Source of the DNA: Paeniglutamicibacter psychrophenolicus
GTDB taxonomy: Bacteria; Actinomycetota; Actinomycetes; Actinomycetales; Micrococcaceae
Direction of reading: 5' to 3'
Assembly: GCF_030812255.1 (NCBI RefSeq)
Contig: NZ_JAUSSH010000004.1
Span: forward strand, 224,931-288,930
Length of the DNA: 64,000 nucleotides
The notes below the pieces were generated by a model. That model did no database searches and had not been told where the DNA came from. It saw only the letters and a list, made by a program, of their open reading frames with translations. Positions 44,131 through 53,212 of the stretch are shown one piece after another. The position numbers and the translations under genes are program-made. The stretch's first letter is position 1. Each line of letters starts with the position of its first letter.

Positions 44131-44179
44131 GCGACGGCGGAGGAATGCGCAAGATTCGCGCACATTCCTCCGCCGTCGC
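44131..44179. terminator. Terminator after pstB, 17-bp stem
   Basis: A 17-base arm (44131-44147) pairs perfectly with 44163-44179, with an inner GCGC stem in the loop. It lies between the end of pstB and the leftward LDH2 gene. Within 43991-44286 I see no coding sequence. Confidence 0.75.
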
Positions 44180-44286
44180 GATCCCCCTCCAGGGATCCCC
44201 GGAAGATCCCCCTTCCGGTACCGCCGCCACGACCTGTTCGGTCATGCCGGCGAATTCTGGTGTTGCGTGTTTTCCCCGGGCGGGGA

Positions 44287-45066
44287 TTATCCGAAGCGGC
44301 CCGAGACGTAGTCCTCGGTGGCCTTGACGGCCGGGTTGGAGAAGATCGTCGCGGTTTCCGCGTATTCGATCAGCTTGCCGGGCTTGCCGGTTCCGGCGAT
44401 GTTGAAGAACGCGGTCTTGTCGCTCACGCGTGCGGCCTGCTGCATGTTGTGGGTCACGATCACCACGGTGAACTCGCTCTTGAGCTCGTTGATCAGGTCC
44501 TCGATGGCCAGGGTGGAGATCGGGTCCAGGGCCGAGCACGGCTCGTCCATCAGGATCACCTGGGGCTTCACCGCGATGGTGCGGGCGATGCACAGGCGCT
44601 GCTGCTGGCCACCGGAGAGGCCCGATCCGGGCTTGTCCAGGCGGTCCTTGACCTCGTTCCAGAGGTTGGCCCCGCGCAGCGACTTCTCCACCAGCGAGTC
44701 CGCATCGGACCTGGAGATCTTCTTGCCGTTGAGCTTGACCCCGGCCAGCACATTGTCCTTGATGGACATGGTCGGGAACGGGTTGGGTCGCTGGAAGACC
44801 ATGCCGATCTGGCTGCGCACGGTCACCGGGTCGACGCCGGATTCGTAGAGGTTGTCCCCGTCCAGGAGGACCTCGCCCTCGACGCGGCCGCCGGGGATGA
44901 CCTCGTGCATGCGGTTCAGGGTGCGCAGGAAGGTGGACTTCCCGCAGCCCGAGGGGCCGATGAACGCGGTGACGGACTTGGCTTCGATTTCGATGTTGAC
45001 ATCTTCAACGGCCAGGAACTTGGAGTAGTAGACGTTGAGGTCTTTGACGTCGATGCGCTTTGACAT
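44287..45066 (-). CDS. pstB: Phosphate ABC transporter ATP-binding protein
   Basis: The 259-residue ATPase has the PstB-specific features: [15 protein letters not shown], Walker [29 protein letters not shown], signature [13 protein letters not shown] and Walker [13 protein letters not shown], ending DYVSGRFG. It powers uptake through PstC and PstA. It is the last of the operon, 51 bases after pstA. The terminator at 44131-44179 follows. Confidence 0.97.
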   Translation of the reverse strand: MSKRIDVKDLNVYYSKFLAVEDVNIEIEAKSVTAFIGPSGCGKSTFLRTLNRMHEVIPGGRVEGEVLLDGDNLYESGVDPVTVRSQIGMVFQRPNPFPTMSIKDNVLAGVKLNGKKISRSDADSLVEKSLRGANLWNEVKDRLDKPGSGLSGGQQQRLCIARTIAVKPQVILMDEPCSALDPISTLAIEDLINELKSEFTVVIVTHNMQQAARVSDKTAFFNIAGTGKPGKLIEYAETATIFSNPAVKATEDYVSGRFG

Positions 45067-45117
45067 GGTGGTTGTTCCTTAGAAAGTTTTTTGGTGTCGG
45101 GTCCGGAGCCTAAAGGC

Positions 45118-46269
45118 TCAACGGCCCTTCTTGGGGGCGAACAGGCCGGCAACCAGCCTGGCTCCGAGGTTGAGCACCATGACCATGATGATCAGCAGCA
45201 GGGCCGCGGCCCAGGCACGCTGGATCGAGGGGTCCACGTTGGTCGGCGAGGTCGGGGTGAGGATCTGGTAGTAGATGAACGTCGGCAGCGTGGCCATCCA
45301 GTTGCCGAAGACGTTCACGTTGATGTTGTTCGCCAGGCCGGCGGTGACCAGGATCGGTGCGGTTTCGCCGATGACGCGGGCGATGGCCAGGGTGACGCCG
45401 GAGGCGATGCCGGAGATCGCCGTGGGGATGACGACCTTGGCGATGGTGCGCCACTTGCGCACGCCCAGGGCGTAGGCGGCCTCGCGCAGCTCGTTCGGGA
45501 CGATCTTGAGCATTTCCTCGGTGGAGCGGACCACCGTGGGGATCATCAGCACGCTCAAGGCGACCGCGGCGACGATGCCCATCCGGGCGGTGGGGCCCAG
45601 CAGCACCGCGAACAGCGCGGTGGCGAAAAGGCCGGCGACGATCGAGGGGATGCCGGTCATCACGTCGACGAAGAAGGTGATGGCGCGGGCCAGCGGCCCG
45701 TTCTTGCCATATTCGACCAGGTAGATGGCGGTCAGCATGCCCACGGGAACCGAGATGACCGTCGACCACAGGGTGATCAGCAGCGTGCCGATGACCGCGT
45801 GATAGGCCCCGCCGAGCACCGGGGTGCCGTCTTCGACGCTGGCGTTGTCCACCGCGCCGGTGATCCCGTTCATGGAGTGGAACAGGAAGTGCGTGTTGAT
45901 GCCCGGCAGTCCCTTTTGCAGCACCGTGAACAGCACCGAAGCCAGCGGGATCAGTGCCAGCAGGAAGGCGGCATAGACCAGATTGGTGGCCAGGGCGTTG
46001 CGGCCCTGGCGCGGGCCCTCCACCAGCGTGGTGATGACGGTGGAGGCGATGACGAAGACGATGGCTGTGTAGATGGCCAGGGTGGCCACCGAGAAGCCGC
46101 CGAGTGTGGAGGCCGCGGCCCCCAGGATCAGCGAGGCCGCGGCGATGCCCGGCACCGCCCAGCGTGGCAGGTGGCCCTTGGCCAGGGAGTTGCGCTTGCG
46201 GGCAACCGGCGGCGGGTTCTGCACGTTGCGCGAATCGTTCGAGGTCTTGCGCGTGGTTGTGGCACTCAT
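45118..46269 (-). CDS. pstA: Phosphate ABC transporter permease PstA
   Basis: The 383-residue protein has the BPD permease domain with six or more helices, an N-terminal extension of about 40 residues before the first helix, and the ABC-binding EAAYALGVRKWRTI loop. It forms the channel with PstC. The ATG overlaps the pstC stop as TGATG. The N-terminal extension includes two extra helices, common in actinobacteria. Confidence 0.96.
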   Translation of the reverse strand: MSATTTRKTSNDSRNVQNPPPVARKRNSLAKGHLPRWAVPGIAAASLILGAAASTLGGFSVATLAIYTAIVFVIASTVITTLVEGPRQGRNALATNLVYAAFLLALIPLASVLFTVLQKGLPGINTHFLFHSMNGITGAVDNASVEDGTPVLGGAYHAVIGTLLITLWSTVISVPVGMLTAIYLVEYGKNGPLARAITFFVDVMTGIPSIVAGLFATALFAVLLGPTARMGIVAAVALSVLMIPTVVRSTEEMLKIVPNELREAAYALGVRKWRTIAKVVIPTAISGIASGVTLAIARVIGETAPILVTAGLANNINVNVFGNWMATLPTFIYYQILTPTSPTNVDPSIQRAWAAALLLIIMVMVLNLGARLVAGLFAPKKGR

Positions 46270-47201
46270 CAGTTGGCTCCCGAGAATTCCTTGTGGCGGG
46301 CGATGATGGCCCGGGCGATGAGGTTGACCACCAGGGTGATCACGAACAGTACCAGGCCGGCGGCGATCAGCTCGGCCAGGCGCAGGCCGAAGGCCTCGGG
46401 GAAGTTCAGGGCGATCTCCGCGGCAATGGTCTGGTTGCCGGACTTGATCAGCGACGGGATCAACCCGCCGGTGGACAGCACCAGGGCCACGGCCATGGTC
46501 TCACCCAGGGCGCGGCCCAGGCCGAGCATCACGGCGGAGATGATGCCGGGGCGCGCGAAGGGCAGCACCGACATGGTGATCATTTCCCAGCGCGTGGCAC
46601 CCAGTGCGAGCGCGGCTTCCTCATGCAGCTTCGGGGTCTGCAGGAAGATCTCGCGGCTCAGCGAGGTGATGATCGGAAGGACCATCACGGCGAGCACGAT
46701 GCCGGCGGTGAGGATGGTCTTGCCGGTCTGCGAGGCGGGGCCGGCGAAGACCGGGATGAAGCCGAGGTTCTCGGCCAGCCACTGGAAGCTGGGGACCAGC
46801 GCCGGGGCGAGCACCAGGTAGCCCCAGGCTCCGTAGATGACCGACGGGATCGCGGCCAGCAGGTCGATGACGTAGCCGAGCCCGGCGGCCAGCCGGCGCG
46901 GGGCGTAGTGCGAGATGAACAGCGCCACGGCAATGCCGACCGGGGTGGCGATCAGCAGGGCTATGGCCGCCGCGATGACGGTGCCGATGACGATCGGGAA
47001 GATGTAGGCGAGGAAGCCCTCGCCGCCGCTGACCAGCGTCGGGTCGGCGGTGAAGGTGGGCAGCGCCTGGATGAACAGGAAGATCGCCACCGCAAGCAGC
47101 GTTGCGAGGATAAGGATGCCTGCGCCCAGCGCGGCACCGGAGAAGATTTTGTCTCCGGCCTGTCCCTTGGATCCGTTGCGTCGAAGCGCGTTGGTAGTCA
47201 T
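46269..47201 (-). CDS. pstC: Phosphate ABC transporter permease PstC
   Basis: The 310-residue protein has six membrane helices and the EEAALALGATRWEMI coupling loop typical of PstC. It starts at ATG 47201 with AAAGG ahead of it; a longer reading exists but starts with a non-family segment. It overlaps pstA. A strong hairpin at 47299-47338 separates it from pstS. Confidence 0.96.
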   Translation of the reverse strand: MTTNALRRNGSKGQAGDKIFSGAALGAGILILATLLAVAIFLFIQALPTFTADPTLVSGGEGFLAYIFPIVIGTVIAAAIALLIATPVGIAVALFISHYAPRRLAAGLGYVIDLLAAIPSVIYGAWGYLVLAPALVPSFQWLAENLGFIPVFAGPASQTGKTILTAGIVLAVMVLPIITSLSREIFLQTPKLHEEAALALGATRWEMITMSVLPFARPGIISAVMLGLGRALGETMAVALVLSTGGLIPSLIKSGNQTIAAEIALNFPEAFGLRLAELIAAGLVLFVITLVVNLIARAIIARHKEFSGAN

Positions 47202-47298
47202 ATGGGTAAGCCTTTGGATGTTGTGCAAACGGGTTCAGGGGGATCGGACGGCCCGCTTGCGCCGGGATGTGGAGAGGGGCAAGTGCGATGCTACTGCG

Positions 47299-47338
47299 CC
47301 CGCCGGGGAATATCGATGGTTCGACGTTCCCCGGCGGG
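47299..47338 (-). terminator. Intercistronic terminator between pstS and pstC
   Basis: CCCGCCGGGGAA (47299-47310) pairs perfectly with TTCCCCGGCGGG (47327-47338). It lies 10 bases past the pstS stop, inside the operon, and has no long T run, so it is likely a partial terminator or a stability element that raises pstS above pstCAB. Confidence 0.65.
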
Positions 47339-47348
47339 AGTGTGACAG

Positions 47349-48464
47349 CTAGGAGCCGACCTTGATGGAGTCGATCGACTTGATTGCCGCTTCGCTCATC
47401 TTGGCAGAGAGCGGTGCGTTTCCGGCGGAGGCTGCGGCTTCCTTCTGGCCGGCCTCGGAGAGCACGTACTCGCCGAAGCTCTTGACCAGGTCAACGGTTG
47501 CCTGGTCCTTGTAGCTGGAGCAGAACACGTGGTAGGAGACCAGGATGATCGGGTAGGACCCGGATTCGGTGGTGTCGCGCTTCAGGTCCAGGGACATGTC
47601 CAGTGCACCGCGGCCTTCGACCGGGGTGGCTGCCTCGACGCCCTTGGCTGCTGCCTCCGCGGAGATCTCGGTGAAGTCGTCGCCGACCTTTACGTTCACG
47701 GTGCCGAGCTTGCCCACGGCGGAGAAGTCGGCGTAGGTGATTGCGCCCTCGGTGGCGGTCGTGGTGGCCACGACGCCGGAGGTGCCCTTGGCGTTCTCGC
47801 TGTCGAGATCCTTGGGCCAGTCGCCGGAGACGTCGTAGGTCCAGACGTCCTTGGCGGCGGCCGCGAGGTAGTCGACAAAGTTCTCGGTCGTGCCGGACTC
47901 GTCGTTGCGGTGCACCACGGTGATGGCGGTGTCCGGAAGGCTCACGCCTTCATTGGTCGCGGCGATGGCCGGATCATTCCACTTGGTGATTTCCAGCTTG
48001 AAGATCTTCGCGATGGTGGCCGCGTCAAGGTTCAGGGTTTCGACACCCGGAAGGTTGAAGGCAACCGCGATCGGGGAAACGTAGGCCGGGACGTTGAAGG
48101 CACCCTCGGGGCCGCAGATTTCCTTCGAGGATTCGATTTCCTCGTCCTTCAGGTAGGCGTCCGAGCCTGCGAACTGTGCGCCGCCGGCCAGGAAGGCCTT
48201 GCGGCCCGCGCCGGATCCGTCCGGGGAGTACTGGACCATGGTGCCGGGGGTGGCGGCTTCGAAGCCGGCCTTCCAGGCTTCCATGGCGGACTTCTGCGAG
48301 GACGCGCCGGAACCGGTCAACGTGCCGGATACCGCAGCGGCGGAGCCGCCGGTCGAGGCAGCCGTGCCGGCCGAGGCGGTCGGGCTGTCGGAACCGCAGG
48401 CGGTCAGGGCCAGGGCGGCGACGGTAAGAACAGCAGCCGCGCTGCCAATGCGATGAAGCTTCAC
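47349..48464 (-). CDS. pstS: Phosphate-binding lipoprotein
   Basis: The 371-residue protein has a lipobox ALTAC (mature Cys near residue 23), a Ser/Ala/Gly-rich linker and the phosphate-binding fold: LTGSGASSQKSAM, QYSPDGSGAGRKAF, QFAGSDAYL and HRNDESGTTENF. It captures phosphate outside the membrane for PstCAB. It is first in the operon and lies behind the PHO box at 48572-48611. It also matches actinobacterial PstS in length. Confidence 0.97.
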   Translation of the reverse strand: MKLHRIGSAAAVLTVAALALTACGSDSPTASAGTAASTGGSAAAVSGTLTGSGASSQKSAMEAWKAGFEAATPGTMVQYSPDGSGAGRKAFLAGGAQFAGSDAYLKDEEIESSKEICGPEGAFNVPAYVSPIAVAFNLPGVETLNLDAATIAKIFKLEITKWNDPAIAATNEGVSLPDTAITVVHRNDESGTTENFVDYLAAAAKDVWTYDVSGDWPKDLDSENAKGTSGVVATTTATEGAITYADFSAVGKLGTVNVKVGDDFTEISAEAAAKGVEAATPVEGRGALDMSLDLKRDTTESGSYPIILVSYHVFCSSYKDQATVDLVKSFGEYVLSEAGQKEAAASAGNAPLSAKMSEAAIKSIDSIKVGS

Positions 48465-48571
48465 GAGTTATCCTCTTTCAAATGCCTGTCAATGACGAAT
48501 CGTGTCGTCCTGGTTTGTTCCCAAGGATGCGCACGCCGGCACATCGCTTCAATACGAAGTTAGGCCCCGGA

Positions 48572-48611
48572 GGTAACCAGCTGTTGCGATGAAGGTGAAC
48601 GCAGGGTGAAC
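48572..48611 (-). promoter_or_regulatory. PHO box of the pst operon
   Basis: On the minus strand GTTCACC-N4-GTTCACC (48594-48611) forms two direct repeats with 11-bp period. A third unit GTTACC at 48572-48577 lies in the same register two periods on, with a degenerate unit between. This is the actinobacterial PhoP recognition pattern. A TAACTT element at 48557-48562 may be the -10. Confidence 0.8.
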
Positions 48612-48690
48612 ACGTCTGGTTCGCAGCGGTGTTTCGCGTCACGTTTCATGCTTTGCCACCGCGCGCGAAACACATGACAGACTGTTGCCC

Positions 48691-49821
48691 ATGGGTATCG
48701 GATCTTCGGCGGGCGGAGCATGGACATTCGTCAAGCGCCGCTACCGCGTGGGCATGCGCCGCGCGGGCACTTCGTTCCCCAGGATCATCCAGATGACTGC
48801 CTCCGCGGTGCTGGCCTATTGGATTGCCGAGCAATTGCTGGGTCACGTCGGGCCGATCTTTGCCGCAACCAGCGGCCTGCTGGTGCTGGGCTTCGGCACC
48901 GCGACCACTGTGCGCCGATCCCTCGAGGTCGCCATCGGCTGCACCCTGGGTGTGGCGGTCGGCGACCTGCTGCTCACCCTGTTGGGAAGCGGCCTGTGGC
49001 AGGCGGGATTGGTGCTCTTCCTGTCCCTGACGATCGCCCGTTTCCTGGATTCCGGTCCCATCTTCACCACCCAGCTGGGCCTGCAGTCGGTGCTCGTGGT
49101 CCTGCTGCCCATCGCCGATGCGGCCGGCCCGTTCAGCCGTTCGCTCGATGCGGTCGTCGGCTCGCTGTGCGGCCTGTTGATCGTCATGGTCTTTCCGCGG
49201 GACCCGCGCCGCACACCCATTGCCGAACTCGGCAAGCTGCTCAGTGAGCTTTCGGGGATTCTCCAGGAGTGCGCGCGCGCCGTGAGCTCCTCGGATTCCA
49301 CCCTGGCCTTCCACGCGCTGGTCCGCGCCCGCGGCACCCAAAAGCTCATGGACGCCCTGCCCGCGGCACTGAACGTGGCACGCGAGGTTGCCACCCTGGC
49401 CCCGGCACACCGACGACGCCGTTCGGACCTGGAGCGGTTGTCGATCGCGGCCGAAAAAACAGACCTGGCGATGCGCAACTCCCGGGTCCTGGCACGCCGG
49501 CTGACCACGGTGATCAACCACGGCGCACTGACCGACCGCGGGGTCGAGGCGGTGGCCAGCCTGCTGGGTGAGTTGTCCGAGGCCGTGGACGCCTTCGGCT
49601 ATGCGGTGCTGGAAACCAACGAGTCCGGGTACCAACGGGCCGTGGGGCGGGCGCAGCGCGAGCTGGCCGAATGCGCAGCCCGGTTGGATCCCCAGACGCT
49701 TCAGGTCAGCGGGCTGCAGGGCGAGGGCATGGTGCTGCTGTTGCGCCCCTTGGTGGTCGACATGCTCGAGGCCTCCGGCATCAGCCATGAGGACGCAGTG
49801 GCGCTGCTGCCGCGCCTGTAG
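48691..49821 (+). CDS. FUSC/ArAE-family membrane protein
   Basis: The 376-residue protein has four to six N-terminal membrane helices (about 25-160) and a C-terminal cytoplasmic helical domain. The layout of short membrane part followed by a helical bundle matches the FUSC/aromatic acid exporter family (small ArAE variant). It may release aromatic or other organic acids or act in envelope upkeep. The ATG at 48691 was preferred to an upstream TTG. It is followed by radA on the same strand after 56 bases. Confidence 0.78.
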   Translation: MGIGSSAGGAWTFVKRRYRVGMRRAGTSFPRIIQMTASAVLAYWIAEQLLGHVGPIFAATSGLLVLGFGTATTVRRSLEVAIGCTLGVAVGDLLLTLLGSGLWQAGLVLFLSLTIARFLDSGPIFTTQLGLQSVLVVLLPIADAAGPFSRSLDAVVGSLCGLLIVMVFPRDPRRTPIAELGKLLSELSGILQECARAVSSSDSTLAFHALVRARGTQKLMDALPAALNVAREVATLAPAHRRRRSDLERLSIAAEKTDLAMRNSRVLARRLTTVINHGALTDRGVEAVASLLGELSEAVDAFGYAVLETNESGYQRAVGRAQRELAECAARLDPQTLQVSGLQGEGMVLLLRPLVVDMLEASGISHEDAVALLPRL

Positions 49822-49877
49822 CGAAAACCCGCCGCGGCGAAACCAAACCGTTGGCGCCGGGCACTAGCATCAAGCAC

Positions 49878-51269
49878 ATGGCTAAGAATTCCCGCACCAA
49901 GAACACACCCGCATACCGTTGCGCGGAATGCGGCTGGAGCGCCGTGAAATGGGTGGGCCGTTGCGGCGAATGCCAGGCCTGGGGCACCGTGGAGGAAATG
50001 GGCGCGGTCACGGCCAAGACCACCGTGGCCACCACCATCGCCGTCCCCGCCCAGCCCATCGGCGAGGTCGATGCCACCGCCGCCTCCTACCGCACCTCCG
50101 GGGTGGATGAGCTTGACCGGGTGCTCGGCGGCGGGCTGGTGCCCGGGGCCGTCATCCTGTTGGCCGGGGAGCCGGGGGTGGGCAAGTCCACGCTGCTGCT
50201 GGACGTCGCGGCGCGCGCCGCACGCACCGGCCGCAGGGTCCTGTACATCACCGGCGAGGAATCCGCCGCCCAGGTCAAGGTCCGCGCCGAACGCATCAAC
50301 GCGATGGCCGAGACCCTCTACCTGACCGCCGAGACCGACCTGGGCATCGCGCTGGGCCAGGTGGAAAGGATCGACCCGGAGCTGCTGATCATCGACTCCG
50401 TGCAGACCCTGGCCTCGTCCGAGGTCGACGGGACCGCGGGCGGCATTTCCCAGGTCAAGGAGGTCGCCGCATCCCTGATCAACGCGGCCAAGCGGCGGAA
50501 CATGACCACCATCCTGGTCGGCCACGTCACCAAGGACGGCTCGATCGCCGGGCCGCGGACGCTCGAGCACCTGGTGGATGTGGTGTGCCAGTTCGACGGC
50601 GAGCGCCACTCCCGCCTGCGGCTGCTGCGCGCCCTGAAGAACCGCTATGGCCCCACCGACGAGGTCGGTTGCTTCGACTTGACCGAGGGCGGCATCGAGG
50701 GCCTGGCCGACCCCTCGGGGCTCTTCGTCACCCGCACCAAGGACCCGGTGCCCGGCACCTGCATCACCGTGACCCTCGAGGGTCGCCGGCCCCTGGTTGC
50801 GGAGGTGCAGACCCTGCTCTCGCGGGCCACCAGCGCCATCCCCCGCCGGGCCACCAGCGGCCTGGACGCGGCGCGCACCCAGATGATCCTGGCGGTGCTG
50901 CAGTCGCGGGCCCGGATGGAGCTGGGCGGACTCGATTCCTACGTGGCCACCGTCGGCGGGGTCAAGCTGAGCGAACCGGCCACGGACCTGGCCACCGCGC
51001 TGGCGCTTGCCTCCTCCATGCACAACCACCCGCTGCCGCCCCAGTTCGTGGCCTTCGGCGAGGTCGGGCTGGCCGGGGAGGTGCGCCCGGTGCCGGAGAT
51101 CGGCAGGCGGATTATCGAGGCCGAGCGGCTCGGATTCCGCTACGCCATGGTCCCGGCATCCCCGCAGCCGCCGAAGAACGTCCCGGACTCGATCAGGGTC
51201 TTCACGGTCTCCTCGGTGCTCGAGGCGCTGGACATCGCCTTCGAACAACGCGTCAAGACCGGCGCCTGA
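49878..51269 (+). CDS. radA: DNA repair protein RadA
   Basis: The 463-residue protein carries an N-terminal zinc finger (CAECG...CGECQ), a RecA-like ATPase with Walker A GEPGVGKST, the RadA-specific KNRYG motif and a C-terminal Lon-protease-like domain (GGVKLSEPATDLATALALAS). It helps process recombination intermediates. A TAGCAT box 7 bases upstream of the ATG suggests a leaderless start. It lies 117 bases ahead of disA. Confidence 0.96.
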   Translation: MAKNSRTKNTPAYRCAECGWSAVKWVGRCGECQAWGTVEEMGAVTAKTTVATTIAVPAQPIGEVDATAASYRTSGVDELDRVLGGGLVPGAVILLAGEPGVGKSTLLLDVAARAARTGRRVLYITGEESAAQVKVRAERINAMAETLYLTAETDLGIALGQVERIDPELLIIDSVQTLASSEVDGTAGGISQVKEVAASLINAAKRRNMTTILVGHVTKDGSIAGPRTLEHLVDVVCQFDGERHSRLRLLRALKNRYGPTDEVGCFDLTEGGIEGLADPSGLFVTRTKDPVPGTCITVTLEGRRPLVAEVQTLLSRATSAIPRRATSGLDAARTQMILAVLQSRARMELGGLDSYVATVGGVKLSEPATDLATALALASSMHNHPLPPQFVAFGEVGLAGEVRPVPEIGRRIIEAERLGFRYAMVPASPQPPKNVPDSIRVFTVSSVLEALDIAFEQRVKTGA

Positions 51270-51386
51270 GCGTCGCTTCGGTAACAAAGGGGTACCGAAG
51301 TGTCCCCGACCTGCCCCAAAGTGCGGGTCGGCGTCCGGCGGTGGCCATACGATAGGTAGTAGTCCCCTGGAAGGAAATGGCCACCC

Positions 51387-52463
51387 ATGTCGAAGAGCCC
51401 CGAAGATGCGCTGCGCGCCACGTTGGCCCGCGTTGCACCCGGAACGGAGCTGCGCGACGGGTTGGAGCGCATCCTGCGCGGCCGCACCGGCGCGCTGATC
51501 GTGCTGGGGCACGACCGGGTGGTCGATTCGATCTGCTCCGGCGGCTTTGACATCAACATCGCCTTCTCCCCCACGCGGCTGCGCGAGCTGGCCAAGATGG
51601 ACGGGGCGATCGTCTGCGACAAGGACGGTTCCAACATCCTGCGCGCCGGGGTGCAGTTGGTCCCGGACCACTCGATCCCCACCCAGGAATCGGGAACTCG
51701 CCACCGCACCGCCGAGCGCGTGGCCATCCAGACCGGTTTCCCTGTCGTCTCGGTCTCGCAGTCGATGCACATCATCGCCCTGTACGTGCAGGGCATCCGC
51801 TACCTGCTCGAGGGCTCCGAACCGGTGCTGGCCCGCGGCAACCAGGCCCTGGCCACCCTGGAACGGTACCGCTCACGCCTCGACCAGGTCACCAGCGCGC
51901 TGTCCGCGGCCGAGATCGAGGCCGTCGTGACGGTCCGCGACGTCGCAGCGGTGCTGCAGCGCCAGGAAATGGTGCGCCGCATCTCCGAGGAGATTGCCCA
52001 GTACGTGCTGGAGCTCGGCGCCGACGGCCGGCTGCTCGCGCTGCAGCTCGACGAGCTTTCCGCAGGCCTTGGCCCGGGCTCGGATCTTTTGCTGAAGGAC
52101 TACTCGAACCTGGGCCGCGAGGAACTGGACATCGACGCGGCGCTGAAGAAGCTGCAGAACCTTGATTCCACCGACCTGATCGACCTGGGCAAGTTCGCCG
52201 CCATCCTGGGCATCAGCCCCGGCATCGATTCGCTCGAGGCCGTCGTGGCGCCCAAGGGACACCGTTTGCTCGCGGGCATCAAGTCGGTGCCGCGCGCGGT
52301 GGCCGACCGGCTGGTCAACAACTTCGGCGGCCTGCAGCGGCTGATGGCCGCCAACATCGAGGACCTGATGGCGGTGGACGGGATCGGCGAGCAACGCGCC
52401 CGCACCGTGCGCGAGGGGCTCTCGCGCGTCGCCGAGTCCTCGCTGCTGGACCGCTTCCTCTAA
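51387..52463 (+). CDS. disA: DNA integrity scanning diadenylate cyclase DisA
   Basis: The 358-residue protein has the DAC domain with the catalytic DGA (MDGAIVCD) and RHRTAE motifs, a DisA linker and a C-terminal helix-hairpin-helix (LMAVDGIGEQRARTVREG) for DNA binding. It makes c-di-AMP from two ATP and reports on DNA lesions. GGAAGGAA precedes the ATG. The gene is after radA, the usual partner. Signalling by c-di-AMP often controls cell-wall hydrolase genes, but no riboswitch was found here. Confidence 0.97.
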   Translation: MSKSPEDALRATLARVAPGTELRDGLERILRGRTGALIVLGHDRVVDSICSGGFDINIAFSPTRLRELAKMDGAIVCDKDGSNILRAGVQLVPDHSIPTQESGTRHRTAERVAIQTGFPVVSVSQSMHIIALYVQGIRYLLEGSEPVLARGNQALATLERYRSRLDQVTSALSAAEIEAVVTVRDVAAVLQRQEMVRRISEEIAQYVLELGADGRLLALQLDELSAGLGPGSDLLLKDYSNLGREELDIDAALKKLQNLDSTDLIDLGKFAAILGISPGIDSLEAVVAPKGHRLLAGIKSVPRAVADRLVNNFGGLQRLMAANIEDLMAVDGIGEQRARTVREGLSRVAESSLLDRFL

Positions 52464-52488
52464 GCCGGAAAGCCGGCCGGCCGTCGCG

Positions 52489-53109
52489 CTACTTCAGTTC
52501 GAACTTTGCGGTCTCGCTGGTCAGGTCCCCCAGTTTCGCGGTGAATCCGTACCAGCCCGGCCGCGGCTTCGCGTTGACGAGCTTGCAGCCCGGTGCGCTG
52601 CGCACCCGGGTCCAGGTGAAGCGGGCGGTCTCGCTGGCGCCCGGCTTGATGGTGATTTCCGTGTCCATCGGGTCCTGCACGCAGTCCGAGGTGGAAAAGA
52701 TCCGGTCCGCCCCGCTCGTGACGGAGAAAACCTGCTGGCTGGTGCCCACGTTGACCAGGCACTCGGTTGTCCCCGCGTTCTTGATCGTCATCACCAGCAC
52801 CGGGTTGTCGGCCGGACCGTGGGTGGCCTGGGCCGTGGATGCCGTGACGACCACGTCCCCCTCGGGGCACATCGCCGGGCCCGCGGAAGACTCCGCGGTG
52901 GGTTCAACGGAAGCCTGCGGGGAGCTTCCTCCTGCCTGGCTTGCCGCCGGGGCGGCACCCGGTTCGGCGGGGCGCAGCAGGGAAGCAATGCCGAATCCGG
53001 CCCATGCCAAAAGCCCGATGAGAACCAGCGTGGCAATGAGCACCGCGAGTCGACGACGCCGAAAAACCCGTGCGGAGGGGCGGGTGGAACGGACCTGCTT
53101 TTGTGCCAT
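52489..53109 (-). CDS. Membrane-anchored protein with DUF4232-like beta domain
   Basis: The 206-residue protein has a basic N-terminus, one membrane helix (about 22-42), a Ser/Ala/Gly-rich linker (about 45-75) and a beta-rich extracytoplasmic domain with four cysteines (in AMCPEGD, TTECLVN, TSDCVQD and APGCKLV). The domain resembles the DUF4232/BsuPI-type beta sandwich. The function is unknown. It is convergent with disA. Confidence 0.7.
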   Translation of the reverse strand: MAQKQVRSTRPSARVFRRRRLAVLIATLVLIGLLAWAGFGIASLLRPAEPGAAPAASQAGGSSPQASVEPTAESSAGPAMCPEGDVVVTASTAQATHGPADNPVLVMTIKNAGTTECLVNVGTSQQVFSVTSGADRIFSTSDCVQDPMDTEITIKPGASETARFTWTRVRSAPGCKLVNAKPRPGWYGFTAKLGDLTSETAKFELK

Positions 53110-53212
53110 GCCTCAAGGCTACGAAACCAATCGTTTTGATCCCGACTCCCACGCCGCCAGCTAGAGTGATATCGCCAGCATTCCCCTTCCAGCCAAAGGA
53201 TTTCTCCTCACC

